In this document: positions 32,897-41,647 of the stretch, piece by piece
Layout: every line of letters begins with the position of its first letter
Position numbering within the stretch: position 1 is the first letter of the stretch
Origin: Streptomyces sp. SCUT-3
GTDB lineage: Bacteria; Actinomycetota; Actinomycetes; Streptomycetales; Streptomycetaceae
Direction of reading: 5' to 3'
Assembly: GCF_014083985.1 (NCBI RefSeq)
Contig: NZ_CP046907.1
Span: forward strand, 5,590,501 to 5,654,500
DNA: 64,000 nucleotides
Program-made: the position numbers and the translations under genes
Notes under the pieces: generated by a model
Database searches by the model: none
What the model was told of the DNA's origin: nothing
What the model saw: only the letters and a program-made list of their open reading frames with translations

Positions 32897-33816
32897 TCCT
32901 GCTCCATGCGGGCCTCGACCCGGCCGTCCACCACCCGGGTGGTGAAGGCGGGCTGGGGGGCGGTCGCCGGGCCGCGCACGTTCCAGCCGTCCTCCAGCCG
33001 GAAGACGCTGCCGTGCCACGGGCACGTCACGCACCCGTCGGAGACCGTTCCCTGCGACAGCGGGCCTCCCAGGTGGCTGCAGTACTCGGCCAGGACGTGC
33101 ACCCGCCCGCCCGCCTCCCGCACCACGACCACCGGCACGTCGTCCACGGTCCGCCGCACCGGCTCGCCCACGGGCAGGTCGGCCACGTCGGCGACCGGGT
33201 GCCAGCCGGGCCCCACCAGGTGGGGGACCGCCTCGGCGTGGTTGGCGCCGGCCGCCTGCCGGTAGGCCATGTGCCCGCCGAGCGCGCCGCCGGTGCTCGC
33301 CACGGCCAGGCCCGCGAGGCCCAGGACGCGCCCCCGGGCGCGCCGGCCCCGCAGCCGGGCCGACAGGGAGCAGGCGTACAGGGCGACGGCGGTGATGTTG
33401 GCGGCCGCGTGCACCACGCCGACGCGCATCTGCTGCTTCTGCAGCTCCGCCCAGTCCACCCAGCCCGCCAGGGCCGCCGGGGCGGCCCCGGCGAGCCCGA
33501 CGGCCACCAGTACGTCCGCGCCGCGGCGTTCCCCCGGCAGCAGGTCCAGGACGGCTGCCGAGGTCCAGGCCCCCACCGGGAGCTGGACCATCAAGGGGTG
33601 CAGGGGGTGCCCAAGCCACCGGCCGTGCAGGGCGTCCCGCGCGCCGCCGAGCGGCAGCGCGTGGACGACCCTGCGCAGGGAGTCGACCAGGGGATCCAGA
33701 CGGGAGGAGCGTTCCAGCCCGTCAACGGCGGACAGCACCCGTCCCGGCCCCTCGGCCTTCGGCAGCAGGTGGCGGACGGAGGAGGAGATGTCGGAAGGGC
33801 CCGATGGCATGTTCAT
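32887..33816 (-). CDS. Rieske 2Fe-2S protein fused to a DUF2231 membrane domain
   Basis: The 309-aa protein has an N-terminal soluble helix region, a DUF2231-like membrane domain over residues 65-190 ([20 protein letters not shown], then [20 protein letters not shown]), and a C-terminal Rieske domain. The cluster ligands are [11 protein letters not shown] and CPWHGSVF. It is likely a membrane-bound electron-transfer or ferredoxin-like protein of unknown partner. The ATG at 33814-33816 is chosen; a second ATG two codons later is possible. It diverges from the Mut7-C gene. Confidence 0.87.
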   Translation of the reverse strand: MNMPSGPSDISSSVRHLLPKAEGPGRVLSAVDGLERSSRLDPLVDSLRRVVHALPLGGARDALHGRWLGHPLHPLMVQLPVGAWTSAAVLDLLPGERRGADVLVAVGLAGAAPAALAGWVDWAELQKQQMRVGVVHAAANITAVALYACSLSARLRGRRARGRVLGLAGLAVASTGGALGGHMAYRQAAGANHAEAVPHLVGPGWHPVADVADLPVGEPVRRTVDDVPVVVVREAGGRVHVLAEYCSHLGGPLSQGTVSDGCVTCPWHGSVFRLEDGWNVRGPATAPQPAFTTRVVDGRVEARMEQDGD

Positions 33817-33907
33817 ACTCGCTCGGCTCCCCGGGGTCGCAGCCGCGAAACGGGACCGATCGGGCGGTGGATCCCGTACCGGGCCGGGCGGATGGGATGC
33901 TGAGGGG

Positions 33908-34642
33908 GTGAGCGAACAGCAGTTGTCGATCCGTTTCGACCCGCAGCTGTGGCTGTTCCTGCCACCGCGCCGCCGACGGGCCGAGGCCCGGCCGGCCCCC
34001 TGGGACGGCACCTCCTCCCTCGGGCACGTCGTGCAGTCGCTCGGCGTGCCGCTGACCGAGACCGGCACCCTCACCGTCGACGGCCGGCCGGCCCTGCCCT
34101 CGCAGCGTCCGCCCGCCGGGGCCACCGTCGACGTCCCCGCGGTGCGACGGCCGCAGGCGCTGCCCGTCTCGCCCCCGCGGTTCCTGCTCGACGTCCACCT
34201 GGGATCCCTGGCCCGGCGGCTGCGCCTGGTCGGAGTCAGCGCCCGCTACAGCAACGACGCCGACGACCCGGACCTGGTCGACCTGGCCAACGAGGAGGGA
34301 CGGATCCTGCTCACCCAGGACCACGGCCTGCTCAAGCGCCGCAACCTGCACCTGGGCGCCTACGTGCGCGGCAGCCGGCCCGACGACCAGCTCGCCGACG
34401 TCCTGGAGCGGTTCGCGCCCCCGCTGGCACCGTGGACCCGCTGCACCGCCTGCGACGGACCGCTGGTGCCGGTGGACAAGGCCGAGATCGCGCAGCAGCT
34501 CCGGCCCGGCACCCGCCGCACCTACGACACCTTCGCCCGCTGCTCCTCCTGCGGCCGCCCCTACTGGCACGGCGCCCACACCCGGCACCTGGAGGCGGTG
34601 GTGGACGCCGCGGCCCGCGTGTCCGCCCGGTCCACCGGGTAA
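33908..34642 (+). CDS. Mut7-C RNase-fold protein with N-terminal ubiquitin-like domain
   Basis: The 244-aa protein joins a ThiS/ubiquitin-like N-terminal domain ([19 protein letters not shown], then [20 protein letters not shown]) to a Mut7-C PIN-like RNase domain. The latter shows [20 protein letters not shown], acidic [24 protein letters not shown], and a C-terminal zinc ribbon with CTACDG and [11 protein letters not shown]. This domain combination is known in bacteria, and the RNase activity is predicted rather than shown. The GTG at 33908 follows GAGGGG closely. It is transcribed alone, divergently from the Rieske gene. Confidence 0.87.
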   Translation: MSEQQLSIRFDPQLWLFLPPRRRRAEARPAPWDGTSSLGHVVQSLGVPLTETGTLTVDGRPALPSQRPPAGATVDVPAVRRPQALPVSPPRFLLDVHLGSLARRLRLVGVSARYSNDADDPDLVDLANEEGRILLTQDHGLLKRRNLHLGAYVRGSRPDDQLADVLERFAPPLAPWTRCTACDGPLVPVDKAEIAQQLRPGTRRTYDTFARCSSCGRPYWHGAHTRHLEAVVDAAARVSARSTG

Positions 34643-34683
34643 CCCCGGTCCGCCGGGCGATCCCGTTCCGCCGGGAGGTCCGG

Positions 34684-34707
34684 GGACGCCGGGCGGAGCC
34701 GGCGTCC
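34684..34707. terminator. Hairpin between Mut7-C and the YbdK-like gene
   Basis: GGACGCCG (34684-34691) pairs with CGGCGTCC (34700-34707) across an 8-nt loop, between convergent genes. Confidence 0.5.
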
Positions 34708-34751
34708 GCGGACAGGCCGGCCGTCGGGAGAGCCGCCCGGAGGGCCGGCCG

Positions 34752-35932
34752 TCAGGGGGCGCAGCTCCGCTCGGACGTGCGGGACCGCCCGCACCCGGGC
34801 CCCGGACCGCCGGCCGCCGGCCCCGGACCGCCGGCCGCCGGCCCCGGGCCGAGCGGCCCGGTCCCGCCGGTGACCAGGCCGACCAGGGCGCCCGGGCCGC
34901 CCTCGGCCAGGGCGCGGCGCTGCCGCTCCGCCGCGGTGCCCCCGTGCAGGAGCCGGTGGGCCAGGAGGAGGACCCGGCCGGAGTCGCCCGCCCGGTCCAG
35001 GGCGGGGCCGACGTGCTCGAGCAGCCCGCGGACCGCCTCGCCCGCCCGAGACTGCGTCCCAGGGGGTCGAGCAGGCGCCCGCTCAGGCCGTACCGGGAGG
35101 CCTGCCAGTTCGCGGCGGCGAGCAGCTCCCCGGAGGGGGCCGGGAACGGTGCCCCCTCCGCCTCCCCGGCCAGGGCCGTGACGACCAGGGCCCGCACCAG
35201 GCCGGCGAACGCGACCGCGTCCTCGGGCAGGAGCTGCACGTCCGGCGCGCGCACCTCGACGGTGGGGTAGCGCTCGGACAGGCGGGCCTGCCAGTACAGC
35301 TGGCCGCGGTCCATGAGCGTGCCGGTGGCCAGCAGGTCCCGGACCCGGCGCTCGTAGTCCGCGGCGCCGGCGAAGAGCGGCGGGGGGCCGCCGACCGGCC
35401 AGCGGCCGAAGACCACCGTGCGCCAACTGGCGAAACCGGTGTCGAGGCCCTGCCACAGCGGCGAGTTCGCGGCCATGGCCACCAGGACGGGGAGCCAGGG
35501 GCGCAGCCGGTTCAGCACGCCCACCCCGGCCTCCCGGTCGGGGACCGCCACGTGCACGTGCATGCCGTTGATCAGCTGCTCCCGCACCAGCTGGGGGGCG
35601 CGGAGGGACAGGGCCCGGTACCGGGGGGCGTCCGTCACGGGGACGGGCTCCGGCCCGGACAGGGGGGCGGCACCGCACGTGGCGACCCTGCACCCGGCCC
35701 TCTCCGCCGCCGCGCCGACCGCGCCGCGCAGCCGCAGCAGGTGGGCGGCGACCTCGTCCAGGGTCCGGCAGACGGGGGTGGCGACCTCCAGCTGCGCCTG
35801 CAGCAGCTCGCTCTGGACCTCGTCCGGGCCCGTGCCGTGCCGCAGTCCGGCCGCGGTGCGCACTTCCTCGGCCCTGGCCACCGGCAGACCGGTGGCCGGA
35901 TCGAGCAGCAGGTACTCCTCCTCGACACCCAC
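34752..35932 (-). pseudogene. YbdK-type glutamate-cysteine ligase homologue, frameshifted
   Basis: The first 290 or so residues encode a carboxylate-amine ligase: [52 protein letters not shown] and [19 protein letters not shown]. At about 35058-35066 the frame is lost after LLDPLG. The expected C-terminus ([20 protein letters not shown], then [20 protein letters not shown]) continues in another frame to 34752. One missing base fits, for example a G in the CTGGGAC run. GGAGG lies 8 nt before the GTG start at 35932. The family resembles GshA, but its substrate is uncertain. It may be a true pseudogene or a sequencing error. Confidence 0.8.
34800..34841 (-). repeat. 21-bp tandem repeat in the YbdK-like C-terminus
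   Basis: Two exact 21-bp copies (34800-34820 and 34821-34841) encode a duplicated GPAAGGP-type heptapeptide in the restored frame. Confidence 0.7.
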
Positions 35933-36250
35933 AGTGGTCACCTCCGGACAGTGCCCCGGGCGTGTCGCGGCCAACCGGCGCCCCCGGCGGCGAGTGCGCC
36001 ATCCGGCCACCGCCCGGCGGCCCGGCGGTCGCGGTCGCGGCAGGTCCGTGCGGCGCCGCTCCCCGCCCGGACGCGGCCCGCCGCCTTGGGGGCCGGACGG
36101 CCGCCCGGATCCCTCCCGCCCGCGGCCTGCGCAGCGACCCCGGGCCGCGTCCGGCGACGCGGCCCGGGCCCGGCCGAAGCCCCCGGCCCGGCCGGGCGGG
36201 CGGGGCTTCGTCCGAAAACCGACGGGCCCCTCCGGGAGCCCCCGAGGCCC

Positions 36251-36272
36251 GCCCTCCGGGGCCCCGGAGGGC
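36251..36272. terminator. 22-bp perfect palindrome
   Basis: GCCCTCCGGGG and its exact reverse complement CCCCGGAGGGC are adjacent. The palindrome lies about 120 bp past the exonuclease III stop. It may be a second terminator. Confidence 0.45.
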
Positions 36273-36323
36273 GCCGCCCCTGCTGTCCCCGCCGCCCCCC
36301 GCGGGCCGGCCGGGTCCTCCGGC

Positions 36324-36344
36324 CCCTTGTGCGGCCCGCAAGGG
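36324..36344 (-). terminator. Hairpin after exonuclease III
   Basis: CCCTTG (36324-36329) pairs with CAAGGG (36339-36344), extended by G-C pairs inside the loop. It lies 50 bp past the stop codon. Confidence 0.5.
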
Positions 36345-36393
36345 ACCGCGTGCGGGGCCGTCCGCCGTCCGGAGCGCCGCGTCAGGCGTCGAG

Positions 36394-37191
36394 TCAGAGG
36401 TCGTATACGACGGTGACGGGGGCGTGGTCGGACCAGCGCTCGGCGTGGGTGGCGGCGCGCTCCACCACCGCCGAGGAGGCCCGCGCGGCCAGACCCGGGG
36501 TCGCCACGTGGTGGTCGATGCGCCAGCCGGCGTCGTTGTCGAAGGCCCGGCCGCGGTAGGACCACCACGAGTAGGGGCCGGCCACGTCCGGGTGGAGGCT
36601 GCGGACCACGTCGACGTAACCGCCCTCGTCGAAGACCCGGCCCAGCCAGGCGCGCTCCTCGGGCAGGAATCCGGCGTTCTTGGTGTTGGCCTTCCAGTTC
36701 TTCAGGTCGGCCTCGCGGTGGGCGATGTTCCAGTCGCCCACCACCAGCACCTCGCGGCCGTCCGCCGCGGCCTTCTGGCGCAGCTCCACGAGGTACTCGT
36801 AGAACTCCTCGCAGAAGCGCTCCTTCTCGGCCTGCCGCTCGGTGCCCACCTCGCCCGAGGGCAGGTAGAGGCTGGCGACGGTCACGCCGGGCAGGTCGAT
36901 CTCGGCGTACCGGCCGGAGGAGTCGAACTCGGCCGAGCCGAACCCGATGCGCACCGACTCCGGTTCCTGCCGGGAATAGACCGACACCCCGGCCCGGCCC
37001 TTGGCCGCCGCGGGGGCGTGGACCACGTGCCAGCCCTCCGGCTCGCGGACCTGCGCGGGCAGCTGGCCGGGCTCGGCGCGCACCTCCTGCAGGCACACCA
37101 CGTCGGCCGCGGTCGCCTCCAGCCAGGGCAGGAAGCCCTTCTTGGCCGCGGCGCGCAGCCCGTTCACGTTCACGGTCGTCACGGTGTACAA
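36394..37191 (-). CDS. Exodeoxyribonuclease III
   Basis: The 265-aa protein is an exonuclease III/AP endonuclease of the EEP superfamily. Motifs in order are [19 protein letters not shown], the metal Glu in [42 protein letters not shown], and RIDHHVATP ending in WSDHAPV. It cleaves at abasic sites and degrades the 3' end of duplex DNA. I chose TTG at 37189-37191 because GGAG is 6 nt upstream, giving the usual N-terminus ([10 protein letters not shown]). GTG at 37182 is the alternative. It is probably transcribed alone. Confidence 0.9.
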   Translation of the reverse strand: MYTVTTVNVNGLRAAAKKGFLPWLEATAADVVCLQEVRAEPGQLPAQVREPEGWHVVHAPAAAKGRAGVSVYSRQEPESVRIGFGSAEFDSSGRYAEIDLPGVTVASLYLPSGEVGTERQAEKERFCEEFYEYLVELRQKAAADGREVLVVGDWNIAHREADLKNWKANTKNAGFLPEERAWLGRVFDEGGYVDVVRSLHPDVAGPYSWWSYRGRAFDNDAGWRIDHHVATPGLAARASSAVVERAATHAERWSDHAPVTVVYDL

Positions 37192-37287
37192 AACATGCTC
37201 CGGTGCCAATGGGGTGCGGCCTGCCATCATGCACCAGGGTCCCGGCCGGATCACTCCCGGCCGGGACTCCTCGCTACCGCGCCGCCC

Positions 37288-38025
37288 TCACCACGCCAGC
37301 CGGCCACCCTCCCACAGCGCACCGACGTGCTGCTCGAACCGAGCGAACAGGCCGTCATCCCCCAACCGTCGCAGGTGCAGCATCGGCGACTCGTGTCCCA
37401 ACAGGTTCGCGATGTGCGGCGTGACGAGCATGTCATCGTCGAACATGAACACCGACAGGGCGATGTGCGCATCCGAATAGCGCGCCTCCAGCCCATCCGG
37501 CCGGCCCATCCTGTCGAGGGCATCCAGCGTGATCCGGATACGCGTCGTGAGCGTCAGGGGCACGCCCTCCTCCTGCTCGCGGCGGGCCGTCACGGGTGAC
37601 TCCGGATCGCCCAGCAGGAAGCGCACCACCGCGCCCCCCTCCGCTTTCGCGCGCAGCCGCTCCACCATCCGCGGGTGCTCCTGCCAGATGAAATAGGACG
37701 TGTACCCGGCGAACACGAGCCGCTTGTCGGCCCGGTCGATGAGGTCCGCCCACACGCTGGTGGGGCAGGCGTTCCGGTACGGGTACGTCGCGACAATCTC
37801 GCGGTCGGGGCCAGTCTTGACGGCGGATCGGACCGCCTTGGGCCACAGCACGTTTTCATCCACTCCAAGTGCGTCGGCGACCTGCTCGCGCGTCCGCTGG
37901 TGCGGCACACGTGACGGGTCGCTCAGCCATCGCTCCACCGTTTTGCTCGCGACCCCTACGGTACGGGCGAGGCGCGCAGGAGTGAGGCCAGCATCGGCCA
38001 TAGCGTCTCGCAGCGACGATTTCAA
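37288..38025 (-). CDS. XRE-family regulator with a PLD-like C-terminal domain
   Basis: The 245-aa protein has an N-terminal helix-turn-helix (LTPARLARTVGVASKTVERW, residues 13-40). The C-terminal domain has YPYRNACPTSVWADLIDRAD, RLVFAGYTSYFIWQEHPRMV and an H-x-S-x-F-D-type segment (DAHIALSVFMFDDDML). That part recalls a phospholipase D-like fold without both HKD motifs. Such proteins are common regulators in actinomycete genomic islands. TTG at 38023-38025 follows GGGGGGA; a longer GTG start at 38052 exists. It diverges from the recombinase-like gene and probably controls this accessory module. Confidence 0.76.
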   Translation of the reverse strand: MKSSLRDAMADAGLTPARLARTVGVASKTVERWLSDPSRVPHQRTREQVADALGVDENVLWPKAVRSAVKTGPDREIVATYPYRNACPTSVWADLIDRADKRLVFAGYTSYFIWQEHPRMVERLRAKAEGGAVVRFLLGDPESPVTARREQEEGVPLTLTTRIRITLDALDRMGRPDGLEARYSDAHIALSVFMFDDDMLVTPHIANLLGHESPMLHLRRLGDDGLFARFEQHVGALWEGGRLAW

Positions 38026-38133
38026 GATTCCCCCCGGGGACGTTTGGACCACTTGGGACGGTAGTCACAACGAGTGGGAAGCGTCCCGGAAACGGCCGTA
38101 GAGGTGTCCCGCGTCCGGGCCGATGGTTGGGCC

Positions 38134-38499
38134 ATGCCCGCACTCCCCACCACTCTCGCGCTCGTCTACGACCGGCAGGCCAGCCCCAACGGCGGCCCCC
38201 TGCAAGCCCGGATTGGCCGGTGCCGCGACTACGCCGCCGACCGCGCATGGGTGCGAGCCGGACTGTGGATCGACCGCGACGATGCCGCCCTCATCGGCCG
38301 GCCCACCGCCCGCCCCGCGTGGCAGCAGATGCTCGATGTCGCCCACGCCGGCGCCGCCCGCGGCTGCGCCGTCGTCATCCTGATTCACGACGAGACGCGC
38401 CTTGCCCACGACGCCGTGACCGCCGCGACGTTTCGGCACGAGGCCAAGCTCGCCGGCGCACAGGTCGTCGCGGTCCGCGGCGCGCAGCCCCGGCGATGA
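38134..38499 (+). CDS. Mini serine-recombinase-like domain protein
   Basis: The 121-aa protein looks like only the catalytic N-terminal fold of a serine resolvase. It shows ALVYDRQAS where Y-x-R-x-S is expected, then LQARIGRCRDYAADRAWVRA, GLWIDRDDAALIGRPTARPAW, and VVILIHDETRLAHDAVTAAT with VVAVRG. The DNA-binding C-terminal domain of real recombinases is missing, so it is either a domain co-opted for another role or a remnant. No strong ribosome binding site precedes the ATG. It overlaps the next gene by 4 bp (ATGA), which argues for a functional operon rather than random decay. Confidence 0.65.
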   Translation: MPALPTTLALVYDRQASPNGGPLQARIGRCRDYAADRAWVRAGLWIDRDDAALIGRPTARPAWQQMLDVAHAGAARGCAVVILIHDETRLAHDAVTAATFRHEAKLAGAQVVAVRGAQPRR

Positions 38500-38708
38500 C
38501 CGTGCCGGCCGTGTCCTGGCCGCCACACGGCCAGCCGTGGCACCCCGGACTCTGCTGGCGGTGCGAGGCCGACGGCGTACCCGTCGCATGGGCCGGCGAC
38601 ATCGCCGCCCACGGCGGACACGTCGCCCTATGGCTGTGCGACCCCTGCTACCGACGGTGGGGCGAACTCGCATGGCGCCATCTGCAGGCGCACAGCCGCA
38701 ACCCCTGA
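38496..38708 (+). CDS. Small zinc-ribbon protein
   Basis: The 70-aa protein contains two CxxC knuckles, LCWRCEADG (about residue 20) and WLCDPCYRRW (about residue 48), consistent with a single zinc ribbon. The segment between them is Ala/Gly/His-rich. The start overlaps the recombinase-like gene by ATGA. I do not recognise a family. Its position suggests a DNA- or protein-binding accessory factor of the same module. Confidence 0.66.
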   Translation: MTVPAVSWPPHGQPWHPGLCWRCEADGVPVAWAGDIAAHGGHVALWLCDPCYRRWGELAWRHLQAHSRNP

Positions 38709-38763
38709 TCCCCCGCCCCGGCCGGGGCGGGCACCACCACCCGACGCAACGAGAAGAGGACGA

Positions 38764-39261
38764 ATGACACTCACCTTAGAAACCGCCGTGGCCGCCCGCA
38801 CACGCGACCCGCAGGCACTGCTCAACGCAGTACAGCCGCACGTCAAGTACCTGCCCGTGAACGTCGCCGACGGCGGCTCCCTGTGGGAGCGGGAGATCGC
38901 GTTGCTCCTCCGTGACAACACCATGGTCCGCAACATGGCCGAACGAATCCTCGGGCAGGCCGTCGCATACACGATCACAACCATGGAGCACAAGGACGTG
39001 CACTTGGGCGTCGGCAAGCTCGTCGACATCGGCGTACACCAACTCATCCTCGACACGCCGGTGTATTTCGCGATGTGCGACGTCTACAACGACGGGGCGT
39101 ACCGGCACCACGCGCCGTTCATCGAACGTCGCAGCGACGGCCTGTGCCTGCGCACGGCGGACTTCCTCCGGTCCGACGGCTGGCGTGTCGACGACGAGCT
39201 GTGGGCCATCGACGGCGCCAACTGCTCGCCGTGTGACAACAAGGTCCCCGACAGCCACTGA
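38764..39261 (+). CDS. Hypothetical protein of the accessory module
   Basis: The 165-aa soluble protein has a helical first half (LWEREIALLLRDNTMVRNMA, ERILGQAVAYTITTMEH) and a second half with CDVYNDGAYRHHAPFIERR, then RTADFLRSDGWRVDDELWAI and a terminal C-x-x-C (NCSPCDN). No family is recognised. GAAGAGGA precedes the ATG. It is followed by a 17-bp-stem hairpin, so it ends a transcription unit of three small genes. Codon choice is less G/C-extreme than in the flanking core genes. Confidence 0.65.
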   Translation: MTLTLETAVAARTRDPQALLNAVQPHVKYLPVNVADGGSLWEREIALLLRDNTMVRNMAERILGQAVAYTITTMEHKDVHLGVGKLVDIGVHQLILDTPVYFAMCDVYNDGAYRHHAPFIERRSDGLCLRTADFLRSDGWRVDDELWAIDGANCSPCDNKVPDSH

Positions 39262-39271
39262 CGTCCGATAC

Positions 39272-39306
39272 GGTGCCCCCGCCCTCACCGTGAGGGCGGG
39301 GGCACC
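39272..39306 (+). terminator. Terminator or attenuator before the methyltransferase gene
   Basis: A perfect 17-bp stem (39272-39288 with 39290-39306) with a single central C lies 10 bp after one stop codon and 31 bp before the next start. Such a hairpin would uncouple the methyltransferase gene or regulate readthrough into it. Confidence 0.75.
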
Positions 39307-39337
39307 ACCGTCCGTACCAGCAACAAAGGACCACCCC

Positions 39338-39994
39338 ATGCCCGTACCGCACGACATCGCAGCAGAAACAGAGCTGTGGGACGCCTACGCCGAAAGCGCG
39401 TTCACCGAGGACGCGGAGCCGGTGTTCCGCTGGACTCAGTACGCCGGGCACGGCCCCGGCCCCGAGCTGCTGGGAGAGCCGCGGAGCGTCCTGGAAATCG
39501 GCTGCGGCACCGGTCGAGCCCTGGCCTACCTCGCACGGCGAGGCATCACCGCCCGAGGCGTCGACCTGTCCCCCATCATGGTCAAGAAGACCGCCGAGCG
39601 GTGGGCCGACACCGGAGCCGAGTTCGTGCGCGGCGAGGTGCTGGAGTACCTGGCCGACCGCCGCGACCGGTTCGACGCCGTCTACAGCGTGTTCGGCGCC
39701 GCCTGGTTCACCGACCCGAGTCGGCTGTTTCCACTCGTGCGGGCCCGCCTCAATCCGGGCGGTGTTTTCGTGTTCTCCCAGCCGCCGGCCATCCCTGGCG
39801 CCTACGGTCCCCAGGGCATGTACAAGGGTGGCTTCGCGGGTCGTGCGATGTTCACCTACCGCTACAGCTACCGGCCCGCGGTGTGGGAGCGGCTGCTGAC
39901 GTCGGCGGGATTCGCCAGCGCCTCCGCGCGCGTGGTGGACGCCCCGCGAGAGGGGCACATCGGCACGCTGATCGTGCAGGCACGGGCGGACTGA
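39338..39994 (+). CDS. Class I SAM-dependent methyltransferase
   Basis: The 218-aa protein has the SAM-binding motif I as VLEIGCGTGRALAYLARRG, motif II as GVDLSPIMV, the acidic FDAVYSVFGAAWFTD and the post-motif LNPGGVFVFSQPP. The substrate is unknown. AAAGGA lies about 8 nt before the ATG at 39338. It is separated from the previous gene by a strong hairpin. It belongs to the accessory module by position and base composition and may modify a product or macromolecule linked to that module. Confidence 0.87.
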   Translation: MPVPHDIAAETELWDAYAESAFTEDAEPVFRWTQYAGHGPGPELLGEPRSVLEIGCGTGRALAYLARRGITARGVDLSPIMVKKTAERWADTGAEFVRGEVLEYLADRRDRFDAVYSVFGAAWFTDPSRLFPLVRARLNPGGVFVFSQPPAIPGAYGPQGMYKGGFAGRAMFTYRYSYRPAVWERLLTSAGFASASARVVDAPREGHIGTLIVQARAD

Positions 39995-40131
39995 CCCCCT
40001 GACCGGCCCCGGCCGCTTTCTCGCCCCTGTGGCGGCGGCCGGGGCCTCCCGCTGTCCCGGGCTCGAACGCACGAAAGCGCCTCCCGGCCCTCCCGTGCCC
40101 CGCCCCGGGGGGCCCTCCGTACGATGGGCCG

Positions 40132-40647
40132 GTGGAGATCCGACCCGTGCGCTACGACGCCCCCGACGCCGCCGCGCTGACCGCCCTCGTCCAGCAGGAG
40201 TACGTCGTCCGGTACGGCGACCCCGACATCACGCCCATGGACCCGGAGGAGTTCGTCCCCCCGTCGGGCCTGTTCCTCGTCGGCTACCTCGACGGCGAGC
40301 CGGTCGCCTGCGGCGGGTGGCGCGCGCAGGACGCCTCGCCGGAGGGGTTCGAGGACGGCGACGCGGAGATCAAGCGGATGTTCGTCGTGCAGGGCATGCG
40401 CGGCCGGGGGTTCGCCCGCCGGATCCTGGCCGCGATCGAGGAGAGCGCGGAGCTGGCCGGCCGTGCCCGGATCGTCCTGGAGACCGGGACCGAGCAGCCC
40501 GAGGCCATCTCCCTGTACACCTCCTGCGGGTACGTCCCGGTCACCAAGTTCGGCGTGTACCGGGACGAGCCGCTGAGCGTGTGCATGGGCAAGGCGCTCG
40601 GTGCCGCGGCCGACGACCTGCCGGGCTTGCGGGTGCGGACGGCCTGA
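40132..40647 (+). CDS. GNAT family N-acetyltransferase
   Basis: The 171-aa protein has the GNAT core. It shows VACGGWRAQD (strand beta4), the acetyl-CoA motif IKRMFVVQGMRGRGFARRIL and the C-terminal ETGTEQPEAISLYTSCGY. The acceptor is unknown. A TACGAT -10-like element at 40120-40125 is 7 nt before the GTG with no Shine-Dalgarno site, which favours a leaderless transcript. The next gene, also GNAT, starts 19 bp later. Confidence 0.88.
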   Translation: MEIRPVRYDAPDAAALTALVQQEYVVRYGDPDITPMDPEEFVPPSGLFLVGYLDGEPVACGGWRAQDASPEGFEDGDAEIKRMFVVQGMRGRGFARRILAAIEESAELAGRARIVLETGTEQPEAISLYTSCGYVPVTKFGVYRDEPLSVCMGKALGAAADDLPGLRVRTA

Positions 40648-40666
40648 CGTTAGCGTCCGCCGCACG

Positions 40667-41647
40667 ATGACAGTGCACTTGGAGCCGTTCGCGGCGGAGC
40701 ACGTACCCGAGGCGGCGGCCCTCCTCGAACGGTGGTACGGCCGCGCGGGCAAGGGCCTGCCGCGCCTGGGCGCCGGCGACGGGGAGTCCCTGGTGGCCCG
40801 GCGGCTCGCCGCGGCGGGGCCCGCCGCAGTCGCGGCCCGCTCCGGGCGCGGCACGCTCACCGGATACCTGGCCGCGGCCCCCGTCGACCTCGCCGGCGAC
40901 GAGCGCGCCGCCCTCTACGGGCACCCGCGCTCGGCCGCCGTCGGCCTCGGCGGGCACGCACTGGAGGACGGCCGGGAGGCGGAGGTGCTGCGGGAGCTGT
41001 ACGCCGCGGTGGCCGAACGCCTGGTTGGGCAGGGCCGGTACGTCCACTACGTGCAGCTGCCGGCCGACGACGCCGTGGCGATGGCCTGGTTCCGGATCGG
41101 CTTCGGCCTGGAGCAGGTGCGCGGCCTGATGCCCGTCAAGGCGCGCGGCCGGCAGCCCCGCGGGGTCGAGGGGCTCACGATCCGCCGGGCCGGCCCGGGC
41201 GACCTGCCCCAGGTGGGGCGCATGGCCGTGGAGGTCGCGCGGGAGCACCAGCAGGCCGCCACCTTCCAGCCCCAGCCGCCGGAGGCGCTGCGGGCCCTGC
41301 ACACGCACTACTCCGCAACACTGGCCGATCCGCGCAGCGCGGCGTTCGTCGCGGTGCGGCGCGGGGAGGAGGTCGGCATGGTGCTCCTCACCCCGGCCGG
41401 TCCGGGGCCGGCGACCCCGCCGCACTGCGCGGACCTGGCCGAGGCCTACGTCGAGCCGTCGGTCCGGGGGGAGGGCATCAGCCGGGTCCTGCTGGCCACT
41501 GCCCTGGCCTGGGCGTACGACACCGGCTACCGGAGCGTGACCGCGGCCTGGCGCAGCACCTCCCGCACCGGGGCCGGGCACTGGCCGGCGGTCGGGTTCA
41601 AACCGGTCGCCTACCGCCTGAGCCGGGTGCTGCAGCGCCCGGGCTGA
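40667..41647 (+). CDS. Tandem GNAT-domain acetyltransferase
   Basis: The 326-aa protein contains two GNAT-like units. The N-terminal one (residues 1-160, LEPFAAEHVPEAAALLERWY to RIGFGLEQVRGLMPV) has diverged acetyl-CoA residues. The C-terminal one (residues 165-320) keeps LTIRRAGPGDLPQVGRMAVE, AYVEPSVRGEGISRVLLATA and a terminal VGFKPVAYRLSR. The second unit is likely the active one. The substrate is unknown. It lies 19 bp after the single GNAT gene. Confidence 0.83.
   Translation: MTVHLEPFAAEHVPEAAALLERWYGRAGKGLPRLGAGDGESLVARRLAAAGPAAVAARSGRGTLTGYLAAAPVDLAGDERAALYGHPRSAAVGLGGHALEDGREAEVLRELYAAVAERLVGQGRYVHYVQLPADDAVAMAWFRIGFGLEQVRGLMPVKARGRQPRGVEGLTIRRAGPGDLPQVGRMAVEVAREHQQAATFQPQPPEALRALHTHYSATLADPRSAAFVAVRRGEEVGMVLLTPAGPGPATPPHCADLAEAYVEPSVRGEGISRVLLATALAWAYDTGYRSVTAAWRSTSRTGAGHWPAVGFKPVAYRLSRVLQRPG

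Larger units (their letters stand above)
35933..36393. other. 460-bp region between YbdK-like and exonuclease III genes
   Basis: No gene is supported here. Frames through it are low-complexity and uninterrupted only because of GC bias. It contains a hairpin just after the exonuclease gene (36324-36344) and a 22-bp perfect palindrome (36251-36272). Confidence 0.5.

Noticed and set aside
35942-36390. Open frame on the plus strand upstream of exonuclease III
   Set aside because: Composition matches the non-coding GC-rich spacer, with no start site or family pattern.
38134-38499. Complete site-specific recombinase with attachment sites
   Set aside because: Only the catalytic fold is present, and no matching direct repeats flanking the module were found by eye.
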